NCBI RefSeq assembly: GCF_027023985.1
Contig: NZ_JALVTW010000017.1
Location: forward strand, 49,099 to 113,098
Source: Persephonella sp.
GTDB taxonomy: Bacteria; Aquificota; Aquificia; Aquificales; Hydrogenothermaceae
Direction: 5' to 3'
Length of the DNA stretch: 64,000 bases
Position 1 is the stretch's first letter. Every line of letters begins with the position of its first letter. The notes beneath the pieces are model-generated. The model was given only the letters and a program-made list of their open reading frames with translations. It did not search any database and was not told where the DNA came from. Positions 9,329 to 18,909 of the stretch are shown here, one piece after another. Both the position numbers and the translations under genes were made by a program.

Positions 9329-10532
9329 ATCTTAAAACCTCAGCAGGAAGCTCCTTTGATGCAAAATATGCAGGTAGAATTGAGGACACAAAACATATCA
9401 GCAGGGATGACACAAAAACGGCAGATATATCAATAAATGATATTTTTAGAGGTAAATAGCTTATCATATAGACTTCCGGATTTAGCTTTATCAGATGGTA
9501 TGTGTCCGCAACATATATTACCGTCAGTCCTATTATTGTTCCTACAACTGTTCCTGTTATCCCTATCAAAAGTCCCTGCCATAAGAAAACCTTTAGTATA
9601 AATCTGCTGTCTGCTCCAATTGTTTTGAGGATAGCAATATCTTTTCTCTTTTCTCTGGCCTTTGTTATAAGCAGACTTGAGATATTAAAAGATGCTACAA
9701 GGACAATCAAAGCTATAACCATAAACATCGCCAGTTTTTCCAGTTGAAGTGCCTGAAACAGACTTTTATTTAAATCCATCCATGAACGAATAAGATATGG
9801 ATAAGACAGATATTTCTCCAATTCCTTTTTTACAACATCAGCTTTAAACGGGTCTTTTACCTTTATCTGAATTCCCGTTATTGCATCTTTCATATCAAAA
9901 AATTTCTGGGCTTCTCTCAGTGGCATCTGGACATAGGTTGAGTCATACTCATACATACCAAAATCAACTATTCCTGCTACATAGACCTTTTTGATTTTTG
10001 GTATAAAGCCAAGGGGAGTTTTTCTACCAAAAGGAGACATTATCTTAAAGCTGTCCCCTACCCAGACATCAAGGGATATAGCAACATCTTTTCCAATCAG
10101 AACATGGTTTGGTTTTTTTAAATCATCATAATTACCGGCAATTATTTTTGTGTTTAAACCCATTATCTTTTTATCTTTATCCGGGTCAACACCTCTGATT
10201 GTTATAGATTTTACATTTCCACCTTTAGAAGCTAGTGCTTGTGAATAAACAAAGGGCTGAAAATCAACAACATCTTTTATTTCTTTAAAATAAGGATATA
10301 AATCTTTATACTCTGTGAACTTGCCTGTTATTTTAAAAATAACAATGTGTGGAGATGTTTCCAGCAATTTTTCTTTTAATCCCCATTGAAAACCACTCAT
10401 AACCGCAAGTGTAATTAATAAAGCAGATACACCAACGGTAATACCTATAAATGATATAACTGTCATAAATGATAAAGCCTTTGATTTTAAAGAAAGCAGA
10501 TATTTTAAGGCAATTTTTATATAAAGCGGCAT
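9321..10532 (-). CDS. Lipoprotein-releasing ABC transporter permease (LolC/LolE family)
   Basis: Inner-membrane permease that extracts lipoproteins for the Lol pathway. The 403 residues have one N-terminal membrane helix (about 20-45, SFIGITVGVSALLITLAVMS), a large periplasmic domain (50-260) and three C-terminal helices (about 270-400) of the FtsX type. Only one permease is present, so the transporter may be a homodimer (LolF-like), which is known outside gammaproteobacteria. The gene reads away from the TnpB element, whose right end is about 50 bases upstream; its promoter must lie in or next to that element. Confidence 0.88.
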   Translation of the reverse strand: MPLYIKIALKYLLSLKSKALSFMTVISFIGITVGVSALLITLAVMSGFQWGLKEKLLETSPHIVIFKITGKFTEYKDLYPYFKEIKDVVDFQPFVYSQALASKGGNVKSITIRGVDPDKDKKIMGLNTKIIAGNYDDLKKPNHVLIGKDVAISLDVWVGDSFKIMSPFGRKTPLGFIPKIKKVYVAGIVDFGMYEYDSTYVQMPLREAQKFFDMKDAITGIQIKVKDPFKADVVKKELEKYLSYPYLIRSWMDLNKSLFQALQLEKLAMFMVIALIVLVASFNISSLLITKAREKRKDIAILKTIGADSRFILKVFLWQGLLIGITGTVVGTIIGLTVIYVADTYHLIKLNPEVYMISYLPLKISFIDISAVFVSSLLICFVSSILPAYFASKELPAEVLRYE

Positions 10533-10580
10533 TTATTATCTACCCCTCAAAAAATTTCAAAAATAGCTTACCAGAAGAAT

Positions 10581-10740
10581 ATCAACTACCTCGTCTTAAA
10601 GAACGAGGCTTGTAAGTGAGGTTAGCTATGGGAAAAATTAGCCATCCCTCCTTACATTAGGCTGGTTGACAACAGCCCACACAGGGAGACTTGCTACCCT
10701 GTGCCCCAGTCTCTCTTTTTGAGAGACCAGATAGTTAATT
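10581..10740 (-). ncRNA. Putative omega RNA (TnpB guide scaffold)
   Basis: TnpB nucleases are guided by an RNA that overlaps the 3' end of tnpB and ends at the right end of the element, with the guide taken from flanking DNA. Here the 3' part of tnpB and the 57 bases beyond it end in the hairpin at 10589-10608 and TAGTTGAT. The predicted guide would then start at about 10580 with ATTCTTCTGG. This is inferred from position and shape; the 5' boundary is a guess. Confidence 0.4.
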
Positions 10741-11819
10741 GCTATATTCCTGCTGGCATTAAGGTCAGCATTAATAGTGTATCTACAGGAGGAGCATTTA
10801 AAGTGAGATTGATCTTTCCTATTGGACTTACTTATATGTCCACACTTACTACATCTTTGAGAAGTGTATTTAGGGTTGATATACACAACCTTTATTCCTT
10901 TGCTTTGAGCTTTATACTCTATAAACTGTTGAAGTTGGGCAAAGTTCCAGCTATGTATCCATCTCCTTTCCTTTTTGGATACTTTAATTCTTTCTCTAAT
11001 TCCTTTAAGCTCCTCCAATACAATAGTTCCACCAGCAGGAACAAGACTAACAATCTCTTTGGCTATTTTATGGTTAATAGCAGTCCGAAACCGTTTCTCC
11101 CTCTGCGACAACTTCTTGAGATGTCTTTTTGCAGAAGGAGTGCCTTTAGACTGCAGTTTCTTTCTTATAGCAAAGTATCTTTCAGATACGGCTCTTATAT
11201 GCCCTCCGTCAAAAAATTTGTTAATTTTTCCATCAGCAGTAGATATAACGGCAAGTTTGGAAAGTCCCAAATCAACTCCTACAACAGTACTATCTTCAGG
11301 AATTTCTTCAATTTCCTTTTCAACAACAATGTTAAAGAAAAACTTTTTGAGCCTTTTATCATATTTCAAAAAAGCAGAGCGAATTTCCCAGTTAAGATAT
11401 TGCTTAAAATATTCAGGAATTTTTATTTTGAGTTTAAGCCTTCCTTCAACTGTTGCAATAGATATTTCTTCTCTATCAAACCATACAGAATAAGACCTTT
11501 TATCATATCTGATGGCTGGATTATTAGAGTAAGGGTAGGAAACTTTAAGACCTTTCTTTTTTCTGTTAAAAGCAGATTTGAGACTTTCAGAAGCTACCAT
11601 TCTGGCAGATATAACCAATTGAGATGGCAAGGAAGTTTTTTCTCTAACAGTGGTATAAGTAAGATTGTGAAGTTTTATAGAATTAGAAATTTTAAACTTC
11701 CAGCCTATTTCAGCAACGAAATTGTAGGCAAATTTGTATTCTTCAAGGGTTTTAAAAAGGATTTGTTTTTCTTCTTCAGAAGGTTTAACAACAAGCTTAA
11801 TCGTTCTTTTGAGTTTCAT
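10638..11819 (-). CDS. tnpB: RNA-guided endonuclease TnpB (IS605 OrfB family)
   Basis: RuvC-type RNA-guided nuclease, the ancestor group of Cas12. The 393 residues are full length. N-terminal helix-turn-helix/WED part: MKLKRTIKLVVKPSEEEKQ. RuvC-I aspartate in VVGVDLGLSK (about 183), RuvC-II glutamate in IVLEELKGI (about 268), a C4 zinc finger CSKCGHIS...CSSC (about 333-353) and RuvC-III aspartate in INADLNASRN (about 358). All catalytic residues are present, so the protein may be active. No TnpA transposase is nearby, so it could move only with help in trans. Confidence 0.93.
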   Translation of the reverse strand: MKLKRTIKLVVKPSEEEKQILFKTLEEYKFAYNFVAEIGWKFKISNSIKLHNLTYTTVREKTSLPSQLVISARMVASESLKSAFNRKKKGLKVSYPYSNNPAIRYDKRSYSVWFDREEISIATVEGRLKLKIKIPEYFKQYLNWEIRSAFLKYDKRLKKFFFNIVVEKEIEEIPEDSTVVGVDLGLSKLAVISTADGKINKFFDGGHIRAVSERYFAIRKKLQSKGTPSAKRHLKKLSQREKRFRTAINHKIAKEIVSLVPAGGTIVLEELKGIRERIKVSKKERRWIHSWNFAQLQQFIEYKAQSKGIKVVYINPKYTSQRCSKCGHISKSNRKDQSHFKCSSCRYTINADLNASRNIAINYLVSQKERLGHRVASLPVWAVVNQPNVRRDG

Positions 11820-12006
11820 AACAAAAATATTTTAACAAAAAATATTATCGGTCTCCTCACAGTTTTAACAATTCTTTGAATTGGGTGAACCGAAGGTGAA
11901 CAAAAACTGGATTTCCGACCGATGGGAAGTAATCTATGAAAAATTTGAGAATTTAACCAAAGCTAAGTATTATAATTTTTGGAAAATCAAAATCAGGAGT
12001 CAAAAA

Positions 12007-13188
12007 ATGATTATAGGAACTCCTTTGTCCCATAATGCAACAAAAATTCTTCTACTTGGTAGCGGAGAACTGGGAAAAGAATTTGCCATAGAAGCCCTCA
12101 GACTTGGAATAGAAGTAATAGCCGTTGATAGTTACGAATACGCACCAGCCCAGCAGGTAGCCCAGAGATACTATGTGATAGATATGAAAAATGGAGACCA
12201 GATAAAAAATATTGTTTACAGGGAAAAACCTGATTTCATTGTGCCTGAAATAGAAGCAATAGATACATTAACACTGCTTGAACTGGAAAAAGAAGGATAT
12301 ACGGTTATCCCCTCTGCAAAAGCTACAAACTACACAATGAATAGAATAGGCATCAGAAGACTATCTGCTGAAGAGGTAGGACTAAAAACATCCCAGTATA
12401 GATTTGCATCTGATATTGATACATATAAAAAAGCCATAAAGGAAATAGGTTTACCTGCAGTGGTCAAACCGGTTATGAGCTCCTCAGGAAAAGGTCAGAG
12501 TATTGTTAAAGAAGAATCTCAGATAGAAAAAGCCTGGTATTATGCACAGGAAAATGCAAGGGGTAAAGGCGGGGAAGTAATTATTGAGGAGTTTATAGAT
12601 TTTGATTTTGAAATAACACTGCTAACAGTTAGAACTAAAAATCAGGGAACCCTTTTCTGTGAACCAATTGGGCATATACAGGTCGAGGGAGACTATCATG
12701 AGAGCTGGCAACCACAACCTATGAGCCCTATCGCCTTAGAAAAGGCGAAAGAAATAGCCAAAAAAATCACAGATGCCCTTGGAGGCTACGGCATCTTTGG
12801 TTGTGAACTGTTTGTTAAAGGGGATGAAGTCTGGTTTAATGAGATATCCCCAAGACCACATGATACAGGTATGGTTACAATGATTTCTCAAAATATGTCT
12901 GAATTTGAGATACATCTAAGGGCTATTTTAGGTCTACCAATAGACATTAAAATGACTGCTCCTGCAGGAGCTTCTTACTGCTTCCATGCATCAGACTGGG
13001 GAGTTGCACCTGTTTATGAAGGACTTGAAAAGGCTCTTTCTATTCCTGACACAAAAATAAGAATATTTGGGAAACCTACAACCAGACCAAAAAGAAGAAT
13101 GGGTGTAGCCCTTGCCACAGGAAATACCATAGAAGAAGCAAGAGAAAGGGCAAAAGCAGCTGCTGAGCACATGAAGGTAGTCCTATGA
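12007..13188 (+). CDS. purT: Formate-dependent phosphoribosylglycinamide formyltransferase
   Basis: Makes formyl-GAR from GAR, formate and ATP in purine synthesis, without folate. The 393 residues match PurT. They start at ATG 12007 ([20 protein letters not shown]) after AGGAGT; the open frame upstream to 11881 is not needed and runs into IS-end sequence. An N-terminal Rossmann-like domain (GSGELGKE) is followed by an ATP-grasp domain with [12 protein letters not shown] and the metal-binding [22 protein letters not shown] box at 11971-11976 is a fair -10 element. The stop overlaps the next ATG (ATGA). Confidence 0.96.
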   Translation: MIIGTPLSHNATKILLLGSGELGKEFAIEALRLGIEVIAVDSYEYAPAQQVAQRYYVIDMKNGDQIKNIVYREKPDFIVPEIEAIDTLTLLELEKEGYTVIPSAKATNYTMNRIGIRRLSAEEVGLKTSQYRFASDIDTYKKAIKEIGLPAVVKPVMSSSGKGQSIVKEESQIEKAWYYAQENARGKGGEVIIEEFIDFDFEITLLTVRTKNQGTLFCEPIGHIQVEGDYHESWQPQPMSPIALEKAKEIAKKITDALGGYGIFGCELFVKGDEVWFNEISPRPHDTGMVTMISQNMSEFEIHLRAILGLPIDIKMTAPAGASYCFHASDWGVAPVYEGLEKALSIPDTKIRIFGKPTTRPKRRMGVALATGNTIEEARERAKAAAEHMKVVL

Positions 13189-13568
13189 AAAAAGCAATAA
13201 TAGTTTTTGTAATTTTACTTATTCTGGCTTTTGGGCTTTTCTGGGTTTATAGATTGTTATTTTCTCCAGAAAGAATAAACATAATAGGAAGAACAATTGA
13301 AACAACTATAGGTTTTGAAAATGGTGTTGTTGAGTTCTACAGCTGTGGAAAACTAATTAAAAGGTTTCTCAAAGTAGAAAAACTCACCACAGCAACAGGG
13401 ACATATCAGAAACAAACCAGACCTTATAGATTTGGATACGGTTATATAGACAAAAATCTTGATGGAATTCTTAATAAGGATGAGAAAAAGCTGGGAAAGG
13501 TTTATTTTGAGATACCTTCCCAGCGGGATTACATATATTATGATGCCAAGGTTATCCCTGAGGAATGA
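13185..13568 (+). CDS. Small membrane-anchored protein of unknown function
   Basis: I do not recognise a family. The 127 residues begin with one strongly hydrophobic segment (about 4-24, [18 protein letters not shown]), a signal anchor, followed by a short periplasmic domain. Near residue 90 there is an EF-hand-like loop, [12 protein letters not shown], with acidic residues at positions 1, 5 and 12 of the loop, which might bind calcium. It overlaps purT by four bases (ATGA), so it is co-transcribed, although no purine role is evident. It meets the opposing lipoprotein gene end to end. Confidence 0.7.
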   Translation: MKKAIIVFVILLILAFGLFWVYRLLFSPERINIIGRTIETTIGFENGVVEFYSCGKLIKRFLKVEKLTTATGTYQKQTRPYRFGYGYIDKNLDGILNKDEKKLGKVYFEIPSQRDYIYYDAKVIPEE

Positions 13569-13931
13569 TTATTTTCTGTAATATTTTCTAAACAGGTATA
13601 ACCTTTCGTCTTTGCATTTGTTTATTTCATCCAGAACCTTTTGCTTACACTCGTCCTCATCAAAACAAAAACCATTATCCTGATACTCTTTCAACATATC
13701 CCACATAACTGTGCCTTCACAGGTTTTCCAGAATTCATTGTAGTTTTTGCCTTTGGCAGTTTTGAGGCATTTTTCCATTCTGGTTACATAGTTTTGGCAT
13801 TCTTTTTTAATTCTTATTGTTTGCTGGGCGGGTTTCTGGGCGGTCTGTTGAGCTTTTTTAGCTGCTGTTCCACATGAAAACAGCAATGCCATCACAGATA
13901 AACCAATTCCCATAAAAAATAATTTTTTCAT
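13569..13931 (-). CDS. Putative lipoprotein of unknown function
   Basis: A 120-residue secreted lipoprotein. The start at 13931 (MKKLFFMGIGLSVMALLFSCG) gives a clean signal peptide with lipobox LLFSC; an earlier Met at 13958 would spoil it. The mature part has an Ala/Gln/Lys linker (AAKKAQQTAQKPAQQ), then a compact domain with five cysteines (for example CQNYVTRMEKCLKT, FCFDEDECKQKV, INKCKDE), suggesting disulfides. The gene ends directly against the oppositely oriented 13185-13568 gene. I cannot give a function. Confidence 0.75.
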   Translation of the reverse strand: MKKLFFMGIGLSVMALLFSCGTAAKKAQQTAQKPAQQTIRIKKECQNYVTRMEKCLKTAKGKNYNEFWKTCEGTVMWDMLKEYQDNGFCFDEDECKQKVLDEINKCKDERLYLFRKYYRK

Positions 13932-14009
13932 AACAAACCCCTTTTGGTTAGTATACACTTACCCTAAATATAAAAGACACCAATTTATAAATCCTTAACC
14001 TGAATCAAT

Positions 14010-15557
14010 TTAATGTTTAAAATGTCTCATTCCGGTAAATACCATAGCTATACCGTGTTCATCAGCAGCTTCTATTACCTCAGGGTCTCTGATTGAACCA
14101 CCAGGCTGGATTATAGCCTTTATCCCATGTTTTGCTGCTTCATCAACACTGTCTCTGAATGGAAAAAATGCCTCTGAAGCTAAAACGGCTCCCTCAGTTG
14201 AAAATCCAAATTCTTTTGCTTTTTTAACAGCTGTTTCCAGACTATCAACCCTTGATGTTTGGCCGGGACCAATTCCCACGGAAGCTTTATCTTTTGCTAT
14301 CACAACAGAATTTGATTTGACATGTTTTACAACTTTCCACGCAAAAAGCAGGTCTTCTACTTCTTCTGGAGTTGGTTGTCTTTTTGTTACAACTTCCCAT
14401 TTTTCATACAATCTTAAATCTCTATCCTGAACAAGGAGACCTCCGCTTATTCTTCTGTATTCCATACCTTCCGGATTTTTATCAAAGTTTTTAACTTTTA
14501 CCAGTCTGAGATTTTTCTTCTTCTGGGTAAGATACTCAAATGCATCCTTTTCAAAATCAGGAGCAATAATAACCTCCAAGAATATCTCCGTTAAAGCTTT
14601 TGCTGTATCCAGTTTTACAGGTTCATTGAAGGCTACTATTCCACCAAAGGCAGATTTCGGGTCTCTTGCAAGGGCTTCTTTATACGCCTCAAGCTGATTT
14701 GGTCTGACAGCAACTCCACATGGATTATTGTGCTTAACAATCACACAGGCGGTTGTGTCAAACTCCTTAACCAGATTTACAGCAGCCTCAACATCAAGGA
14801 AGTTGTTGTATGACATCTCTTTTCCGTGTAAAACCTCACTTTCGGCAATAGAAAGTCCCTTATACTCAACAGGTGATATATAGATAGCCCCTTCCTGATG
14901 GGGATTTTCTCCATATCTAAGGGTTGCCCTTTTTCTAACAGGAATAGAAAGCTCATAAGGAAATTTTTCATTTATATCAAACTTTTCATTTAGGACTGCC
15001 GAAATTACGCTATCGTAAAAGGCAGTATGTCTGAAAGCTTTAAGGGCAAGTCTTCTTCTGGTTTCTAAAGTTGTTTCACCTTTTTCCCTTAACTCATTTA
15101 TAACAAAATCATAATCATCAGGGTCAACTATGATTGTTACAAATTTATGATTTTTCGCTGAAGCCCTGACCATTGCAGGGCCGCCGATATCTATGTTTTC
15201 AATTATTTCATCAAGGTCTGCACCTTTTTTAACAGTTTCCTCAAATGGATAAAGGTTTATAGCAACAATATCTATAGGCTCTATACCCTGTTCCTCAAGC
15301 TGTTTCATATATTCAGGATTATCTCTGACTGCAAGAAGTCCTCCGTGGATTTTAGGGTGTAGTGTTTTTACCCTTCCGCCCATTATTTCCGGAAATCCTG
15401 TTATTTCAGAGACTTCAATCACAGGAATACTGTTTTCCTTTAAAACCCTTGCTGTTCCAGATGAAGAAATAATCTCATAGCCAAGTTCAACAAGTGCCTT
15501 TGCAAAATCCACAACACCTCTTTTGTCTGATACAGATATAAGAGCTCTTTTTTTCAT
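14010..15557 (-). CDS. purH: Bifunctional AICAR formyltransferase / IMP cyclohydrolase
   Basis: Last two steps of IMP synthesis. The 515 residues match the family. The N-terminal MGS-like IMP cyclohydrolase domain (1-150, [18 protein letters not shown]) is followed by the AICAR transformylase domain with [13 protein letters not shown], containing the Lys-His pair of the active site. The C-terminus is RHFKH, as in most PurH. A ribosome site (GGAGGA) precedes the ATG at 15557. A small membrane-protein gene lies 17 bases upstream on the same strand. purT lies nearby on the other strand. Confidence 0.97.
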   Translation of the reverse strand: MKKRALISVSDKRGVVDFAKALVELGYEIISSSGTARVLKENSIPVIEVSEITGFPEIMGGRVKTLHPKIHGGLLAVRDNPEYMKQLEEQGIEPIDIVAINLYPFEETVKKGADLDEIIENIDIGGPAMVRASAKNHKFVTIIVDPDDYDFVINELREKGETTLETRRRLALKAFRHTAFYDSVISAVLNEKFDINEKFPYELSIPVRKRATLRYGENPHQEGAIYISPVEYKGLSIAESEVLHGKEMSYNNFLDVEAAVNLVKEFDTTACVIVKHNNPCGVAVRPNQLEAYKEALARDPKSAFGGIVAFNEPVKLDTAKALTEIFLEVIIAPDFEKDAFEYLTQKKKNLRLVKVKNFDKNPEGMEYRRISGGLLVQDRDLRLYEKWEVVTKRQPTPEEVEDLLFAWKVVKHVKSNSVVIAKDKASVGIGPGQTSRVDSLETAVKKAKEFGFSTEGAVLASEAFFPFRDSVDEAAKHGIKAIIQPGGSIRDPEVIEAADEHGIAMVFTGMRHFKH

Positions 15558-15574
15558 TTTTCCTCCTTTTCTGT

Positions 15575-15772
15575 TTAATTTCTAAAGAAAAAGTAATAGA
15601 TTAAAAATCCTGAACCTAATCCCATAGATATTATTCCTAATTCTGCAAAGAATAGTGTTGAATAACCTAATCTCTGTAAAAATTTATCAAATAAAAAAGC
15701 TAAAAATGGAAGGAACATCAAACCGGTCAAAATAAGGATAATAGTAAAGGGATTTTTTTTCCTTTTTCCCAT
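15575..15772 (-). CDS. Small two-helix membrane protein
   Basis: A 65-residue protein with a basic N-terminus (MGKRKKNP) and two hydrophobic helices (about 9-28 and 38-62), ending YYFFFRN. The layout resembles AtpZ/AtpI-type small membrane proteins, but similarity is too weak to name it and no ATP synthase genes are near. It is 17 bases upstream of purH and divergent from asd, so it is probably the first gene of the purH transcript. Confidence 0.6.
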   Translation of the reverse strand: MGKRKKNPFTIILILTGLMFLPFLAFLFDKFLQRLGYSTLFFAELGIISMGLGSGFLIYYFFFRN

Positions 15773-15828
15773 TTAAAAACCCTCTTTATTGTAAAATATT
15801 TTTGTCAAATCAATTTCAGGAGGCATAT

Positions 15829-16842
15829 ATGAAAAATTATAACATTGCTATACTTGGAGCGACAGGTGCAGTCGGACAAACAATGCTCAGAGTATTAGAA
15901 GAAAGGAATTTTCCGGTAGATGAAATTAGACTTCTGGCATCAGAAAGGTCAGCAGGTAAAGAACTGGAATATATGGGTCTTAAATATAAAGTTGAGGCTG
16001 TTACACCTGAAGCATTTGAAGGAATAGATATAGCCCTTTTTTCTGCAGGTGGTTCAAGAAGTAAACAATGGGCTCCAATTGCTGTAGAAAAGGGTGCAGT
16101 TGTTATAGATAACAGCTCAGCTTTTAGAATGGACGATGATGTTCCGCTGGTGGTTCCTGAGGTAAACCCTGAAGATGTCAAATGGCATAAAGGAATAATC
16201 GCAAATCCTAACTGCTCAACAATACAGATGGTTGTAGCCCTTAACCCGATACACAAAGCTAAAAAAATAAAAAGGGTTATAGTTGCTACATATCAGGCTG
16301 TATCAGGTGCAGGAGCTACAGCAATAAAGGATTTAGAAGAAGAAACAAGGGCTTACTTTGAAGGTAAGTTTTATTACCCTGAGGCTCTACCAAATCATAT
16401 AGCCTTTAATGTTATTCCACATATAGATGTATTTTTAGATAATGACTACACCAAAGAAGAAATGAAAATGTTCAATGAAACCAGAAAAATAATGCATGCT
16501 CCAGATATAAAAGTTTCGGCAACCTGTGCCAGAGTTCCTGTTTTTTATGGTCATAGCGAGGCTGTAACAATAGAAACAGAAGAACCTATAACTCCTGAAG
16601 AAGCAAGGGAACTACTTAAAAATGCACCGGGAATAATAGTTGAAGATGACCCTAAAAACAATATGTATCCAATGCCAATAGAAGTGGCAGGTAAAGACGA
16701 GGTTTTTGTCGGTAGAATTAGAAAAGACCTTGCATTTGATAACGGTCTTTCAATGTGGGTAGTTGCTGATAACCTTAGGAAAGGGGCTGCCACGAACGCA
16801 GTTCAGATTGCTGAATTACTCGTTGAATATGGATTAGTATAA
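15829..16842 (+). CDS. asd: Aspartate-semialdehyde dehydrogenase
   Basis: NADPH-dependent reduction of aspartyl phosphate, shared by lysine, threonine and methionine synthesis. The start is at 15829 (MKNYNIAILGATGAVGQTM), six bases after a perfect AGGAGG; the upstream Met at 15802 lacks a ribosome site. The 337 residues show the Rossmann glycine motif GATGAVG, the catalytic cysteine in NPNCSTIQ (about 129) and the active-site His region FYGHSEAV. A terminator follows the stop. Confidence 0.97.
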   Translation: MKNYNIAILGATGAVGQTMLRVLEERNFPVDEIRLLASERSAGKELEYMGLKYKVEAVTPEAFEGIDIALFSAGGSRSKQWAPIAVEKGAVVIDNSSAFRMDDDVPLVVPEVNPEDVKWHKGIIANPNCSTIQMVVALNPIHKAKKIKRVIVATYQAVSGAGATAIKDLEEETRAYFEGKFYYPEALPNHIAFNVIPHIDVFLDNDYTKEEMKMFNETRKIMHAPDIKVSATCARVPVFYGHSEAVTIETEEPITPEEARELLKNAPGIIVEDDPKNNMYPMPIEVAGKDEVFVGRIRKDLAFDNGLSMWVVADNLRKGAATNAVQIAELLVEYGLV

Positions 16843-16847
16843 AAATT

Positions 16848-16868
16848 AGGGGCTTTCAGCCCCTTTTG
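16848..16868. terminator. Terminator after asd (possibly bidirectional)
   Basis: AGGGGCT-TTC-AGCCCCT followed by TTT on the + strand. On the - strand the same stem is followed by AATTTTT. It sits between the convergent asd and BFN-family genes and can serve both. Confidence 0.85.
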
Positions 16869-16869
16869 A

Positions 16870-17469
16870 TTAATTTTTATCCTTCTTGTCTTCTGGTTTA
16901 ATTGCAAAATCCTCAGGTTTGATATGTTCTAACATTTTTCTAAACTGTTCCAGTTCTTCATCAACTTCAGGTTTTTCTACAACTTCTGTTGTAGTTTCTT
17001 TGACTTCCTGAACTTCTTTTTCAGTTTCAGCCTTTTCTTTTGCTTCAGCTTTTTGGATAGCCTCCTGTATTTCTTTAAGGCTTACCTTTTGAACCACATT
17101 TTCTTCCAGATATATAGGTGCATCAAATCTAAGGGCGATATTAATCGCATCACTTGGTCTTGCATCAATATGTAGTTCTTCTCCATCTTTATCGATAACA
17201 ATCTCAGCAATATATGCATTATCTTTTTTATCTATCACAGCCACATACTTAACCTGGCCACCTAATGTTTCAATTATATTTTTCATCAGGTCATAAGTTA
17301 ATGGTCTTGGAGTTTCAACACCACTTTGTTTGATAATAATTCCTTCAGCCTCAGATACGCCAATCCAGATAGGATATATTTCATCTGTATTTTCTATATT
17401 TTCAAGCATTACTATAGGAGCACCTGTTAGAGCATCTAATCCTATATTTCTAACTCTTACCTGTATCAT
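16870..17469 (-). CDS. Bifunctional nuclease (BFN/DUF151) family protein
   Basis: The first 130 residues are a BFN/DUF151 domain (MIQVRVRNIGLDALTGAPIV, IWIGVSEAEGI, DARPSDAINIALR). Members have been linked to DNase/RNase activity and stress. Residues about 135-199 form an added, highly charged Glu/Lys-rich tail (EKEVQEVKETTTEV and similar), probably helical or disordered; such tails vary within the family. Its promoter lies in the 168-base divergent gap with the DUF2203 gene. Confidence 0.88.
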   Translation of the reverse strand: MIQVRVRNIGLDALTGAPIVMLENIENTDEIYPIWIGVSEAEGIIIKQSGVETPRPLTYDLMKNIIETLGGQVKYVAVIDKKDNAYIAEIVIDKDGEELHIDARPSDAINIALRFDAPIYLEENVVQKVSLKEIQEAIQKAEAKEKAETEKEVQEVKETTTEVVEKPEVDEELEQFRKMLEHIKPEDFAIKPEDKKDKN

Positions 17470-17637
17470 TTTTAAACCTCCTAATTTGATAATATCATTA
17501 TCAAATTTTCTAAGTATATAATATATAATAGTTAAAAAATTTCAATACTTTTCTGCGATTACTCATATTTGCCAGTTTGGTGGTAAATTTGCCAAATTTT
17601 TATTTTTCTATATAATTTGTTATAAAAGGAGGTAGTT

Positions 17638-18057
17638 ATGAGATACTTTACGGTTAAAGAAGCAAATAGCATTTTGCCTCAAATAAAACTGCTTGTAGAT
17701 GAGATTAAAGAAAAGAGAGAAAGATTATACAAAAGTATAGATAACTATGAAGAGGAACTGGAAGGTAACAACGACGAACTGGAAATAATGTTTCTCAAAA
17801 CAGAAATAAATGAAGCCAATGAAGAGATTAACGAACTTATTGAAATAATAGAAAGCTTTGGGGCCGTTGTTAAAGGAATAGACCCATTTTTAGTAGATTT
17901 TCCTGCTTTACACAAAGGAGAAGAAATTTATCTCTGCTGGCAGGAAGGGGAAGATAAGATAGAATACTGGCATAAAGTATCAGAAGGTTTTGCCGGTAGA
18001 AAGCATGTTTCCCTGCTTCAGGAACAATCAGAAGAGAGAAACAAAACAGGAATTTAA
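17638..18057 (+). CDS. DUF2203 family protein
   Basis: A 139-residue cytoplasmic protein. The opening RYFTVKEANSILPQI and the closing region GIDPFLVDFPALHKGEEIYLCWQEGE...YWHKVSEGFAGR are diagnostic of DUF2203. A long charged helical hairpin lies between them. The family has no known function. A strong AGGAGG precedes the ATG. The upstream gap contains TATAAT-like sequence (around 17610) and a short inverted repeat AATTTGCCAAATT. Confidence 0.88.
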   Translation: MRYFTVKEANSILPQIKLLVDEIKEKRERLYKSIDNYEEELEGNNDELEIMFLKTEINEANEEINELIEIIESFGAVVKGIDPFLVDFPALHKGEEIYLCWQEGEDKIEYWHKVSEGFAGRKHVSLLQEQSEERNKTGI

Positions 18058-18098
18058 AATAGAATTTTCCTTCCTATACTCAAAATTTTGTCTTTAAA

Positions 18099-18884
18099 AT
18101 GAAAAAAATACTAAAAAAAATAAGAGAAATAGAAAAAGATAACGATATTACAGTGCTTTATGCCTGCGAATCTGGGAGTAGGGCTTGGGGGTTTGAATCT
18201 CCTGACAGCGATTATGATATTAGGTTTATTTATGTAAATAAGCTTGACTACTACTTATCAATATTACCTCAAAGGGACACAATAGAAATCACAGAAGACC
18301 CTTTAGATTTTGCAGGCTGGGATTTAAAAAAGGCATTATTTTTACTTAGAAAATCAAATCCATCTATTATTGAGTGGTTAAATTCTCCGATAATCTATAA
18401 AAAAGATGAAGAGTTTTTTCAAAAAATAAAAGACCTTGCAAACCTTTCATTCAATCCTAAAGCGATAATGTATCACTATCTCAGTATGGCAAAAACCAAT
18501 TACAGAACTTATTTAAAAACAGACCAAGTTAGAATTAAAAAATATTTTTATGTGATCCGTCCAATATTTTCGCTAATATGGATAGAAGAAAATAAAACAG
18601 TTCCACCGATAAGATTTGAAGAGCTTTTTAATCATGTCAAAATTGAAGAAAACATTAAAAATGCCATAAAGGATTTATTAGTTATCAAAAAGCAAAAGAG
18701 GGAACTGGATTTACATCCTAAAGTTGAGGAACTAAACCAATTTATTGAGGAAAAAATAGAATATTATGAAAAATTTCTGAAAAATTTTGAATTTAAGAAA
18801 AGTCTGCCAGAGATAGACAGATTTAATCAACTTTTAAAAGAAACGATATTTAAATACGACAAAAATGCTTGTAATTTTGCTTAA
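18099..18884 (+). CDS. Nucleotidyltransferase of the YcgL/RlaP (PF10127) type
   Basis: A 261-residue protein with the DNA polymerase-beta-like nucleotidyltransferase core. ESGSRAWGFESPDSDYDIRF (about 27-46) contains the GS motif and the paired metal-binding Asp residues (DSDYD). A helical C-terminal part follows. This matches the family that includes RlaP of phage-linked RNA repair and many uncharacterised bacterial proteins. The gene is notably AT-rich. The GC-rich structured element at 18910-18980 lies just downstream. Target nucleotide and acceptor are unknown. Confidence 0.8.
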   Translation: MKKILKKIREIEKDNDITVLYACESGSRAWGFESPDSDYDIRFIYVNKLDYYLSILPQRDTIEITEDPLDFAGWDLKKALFLLRKSNPSIIEWLNSPIIYKKDEEFFQKIKDLANLSFNPKAIMYHYLSMAKTNYRTYLKTDQVRIKKYFYVIRPIFSLIWIEENKTVPPIRFEELFNHVKIEENIKNAIKDLLVIKKQKRELDLHPKVEELNQFIEEKIEYYEKFLKNFEFKKSLPEIDRFNQLLKETIFKYDKNACNFA

Positions 18885-18909
18885 AAACCTGAAATTCCTT
18901 TTTTACAAA

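Larger units (their letters stand above)
10581..11990 (-). mobile_element. IS200/IS605-family element with tnpB only
   Basis: A tnpB gene without tnpA sits between the divergent lolC-type gene and purT. The right end can be placed near 10581. On the - strand, downstream of tnpB, a hairpin CCTCGT-N8-ACGAGG (10589-10608) is followed by TAGTTGAT, the usual form of IS605-type right ends. The left end is uncertain. A TTGAT on the - strand at 11990-11986 is a candidate left flank, and the 11820-11990 stretch has no other assigned role. Inverted repeats ATCGGTC (11847-11853) and GACCGAT (11917-11923) also lie there. Confidence 0.5.

Noticed and set aside
10701..11879. 392-residue open frame on the + strand over tnpB
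   Set aside because: It is the mirror frame of the conserved TnpB coding sequence, with Phe/Ser/Asn-rich composition and no known domain.
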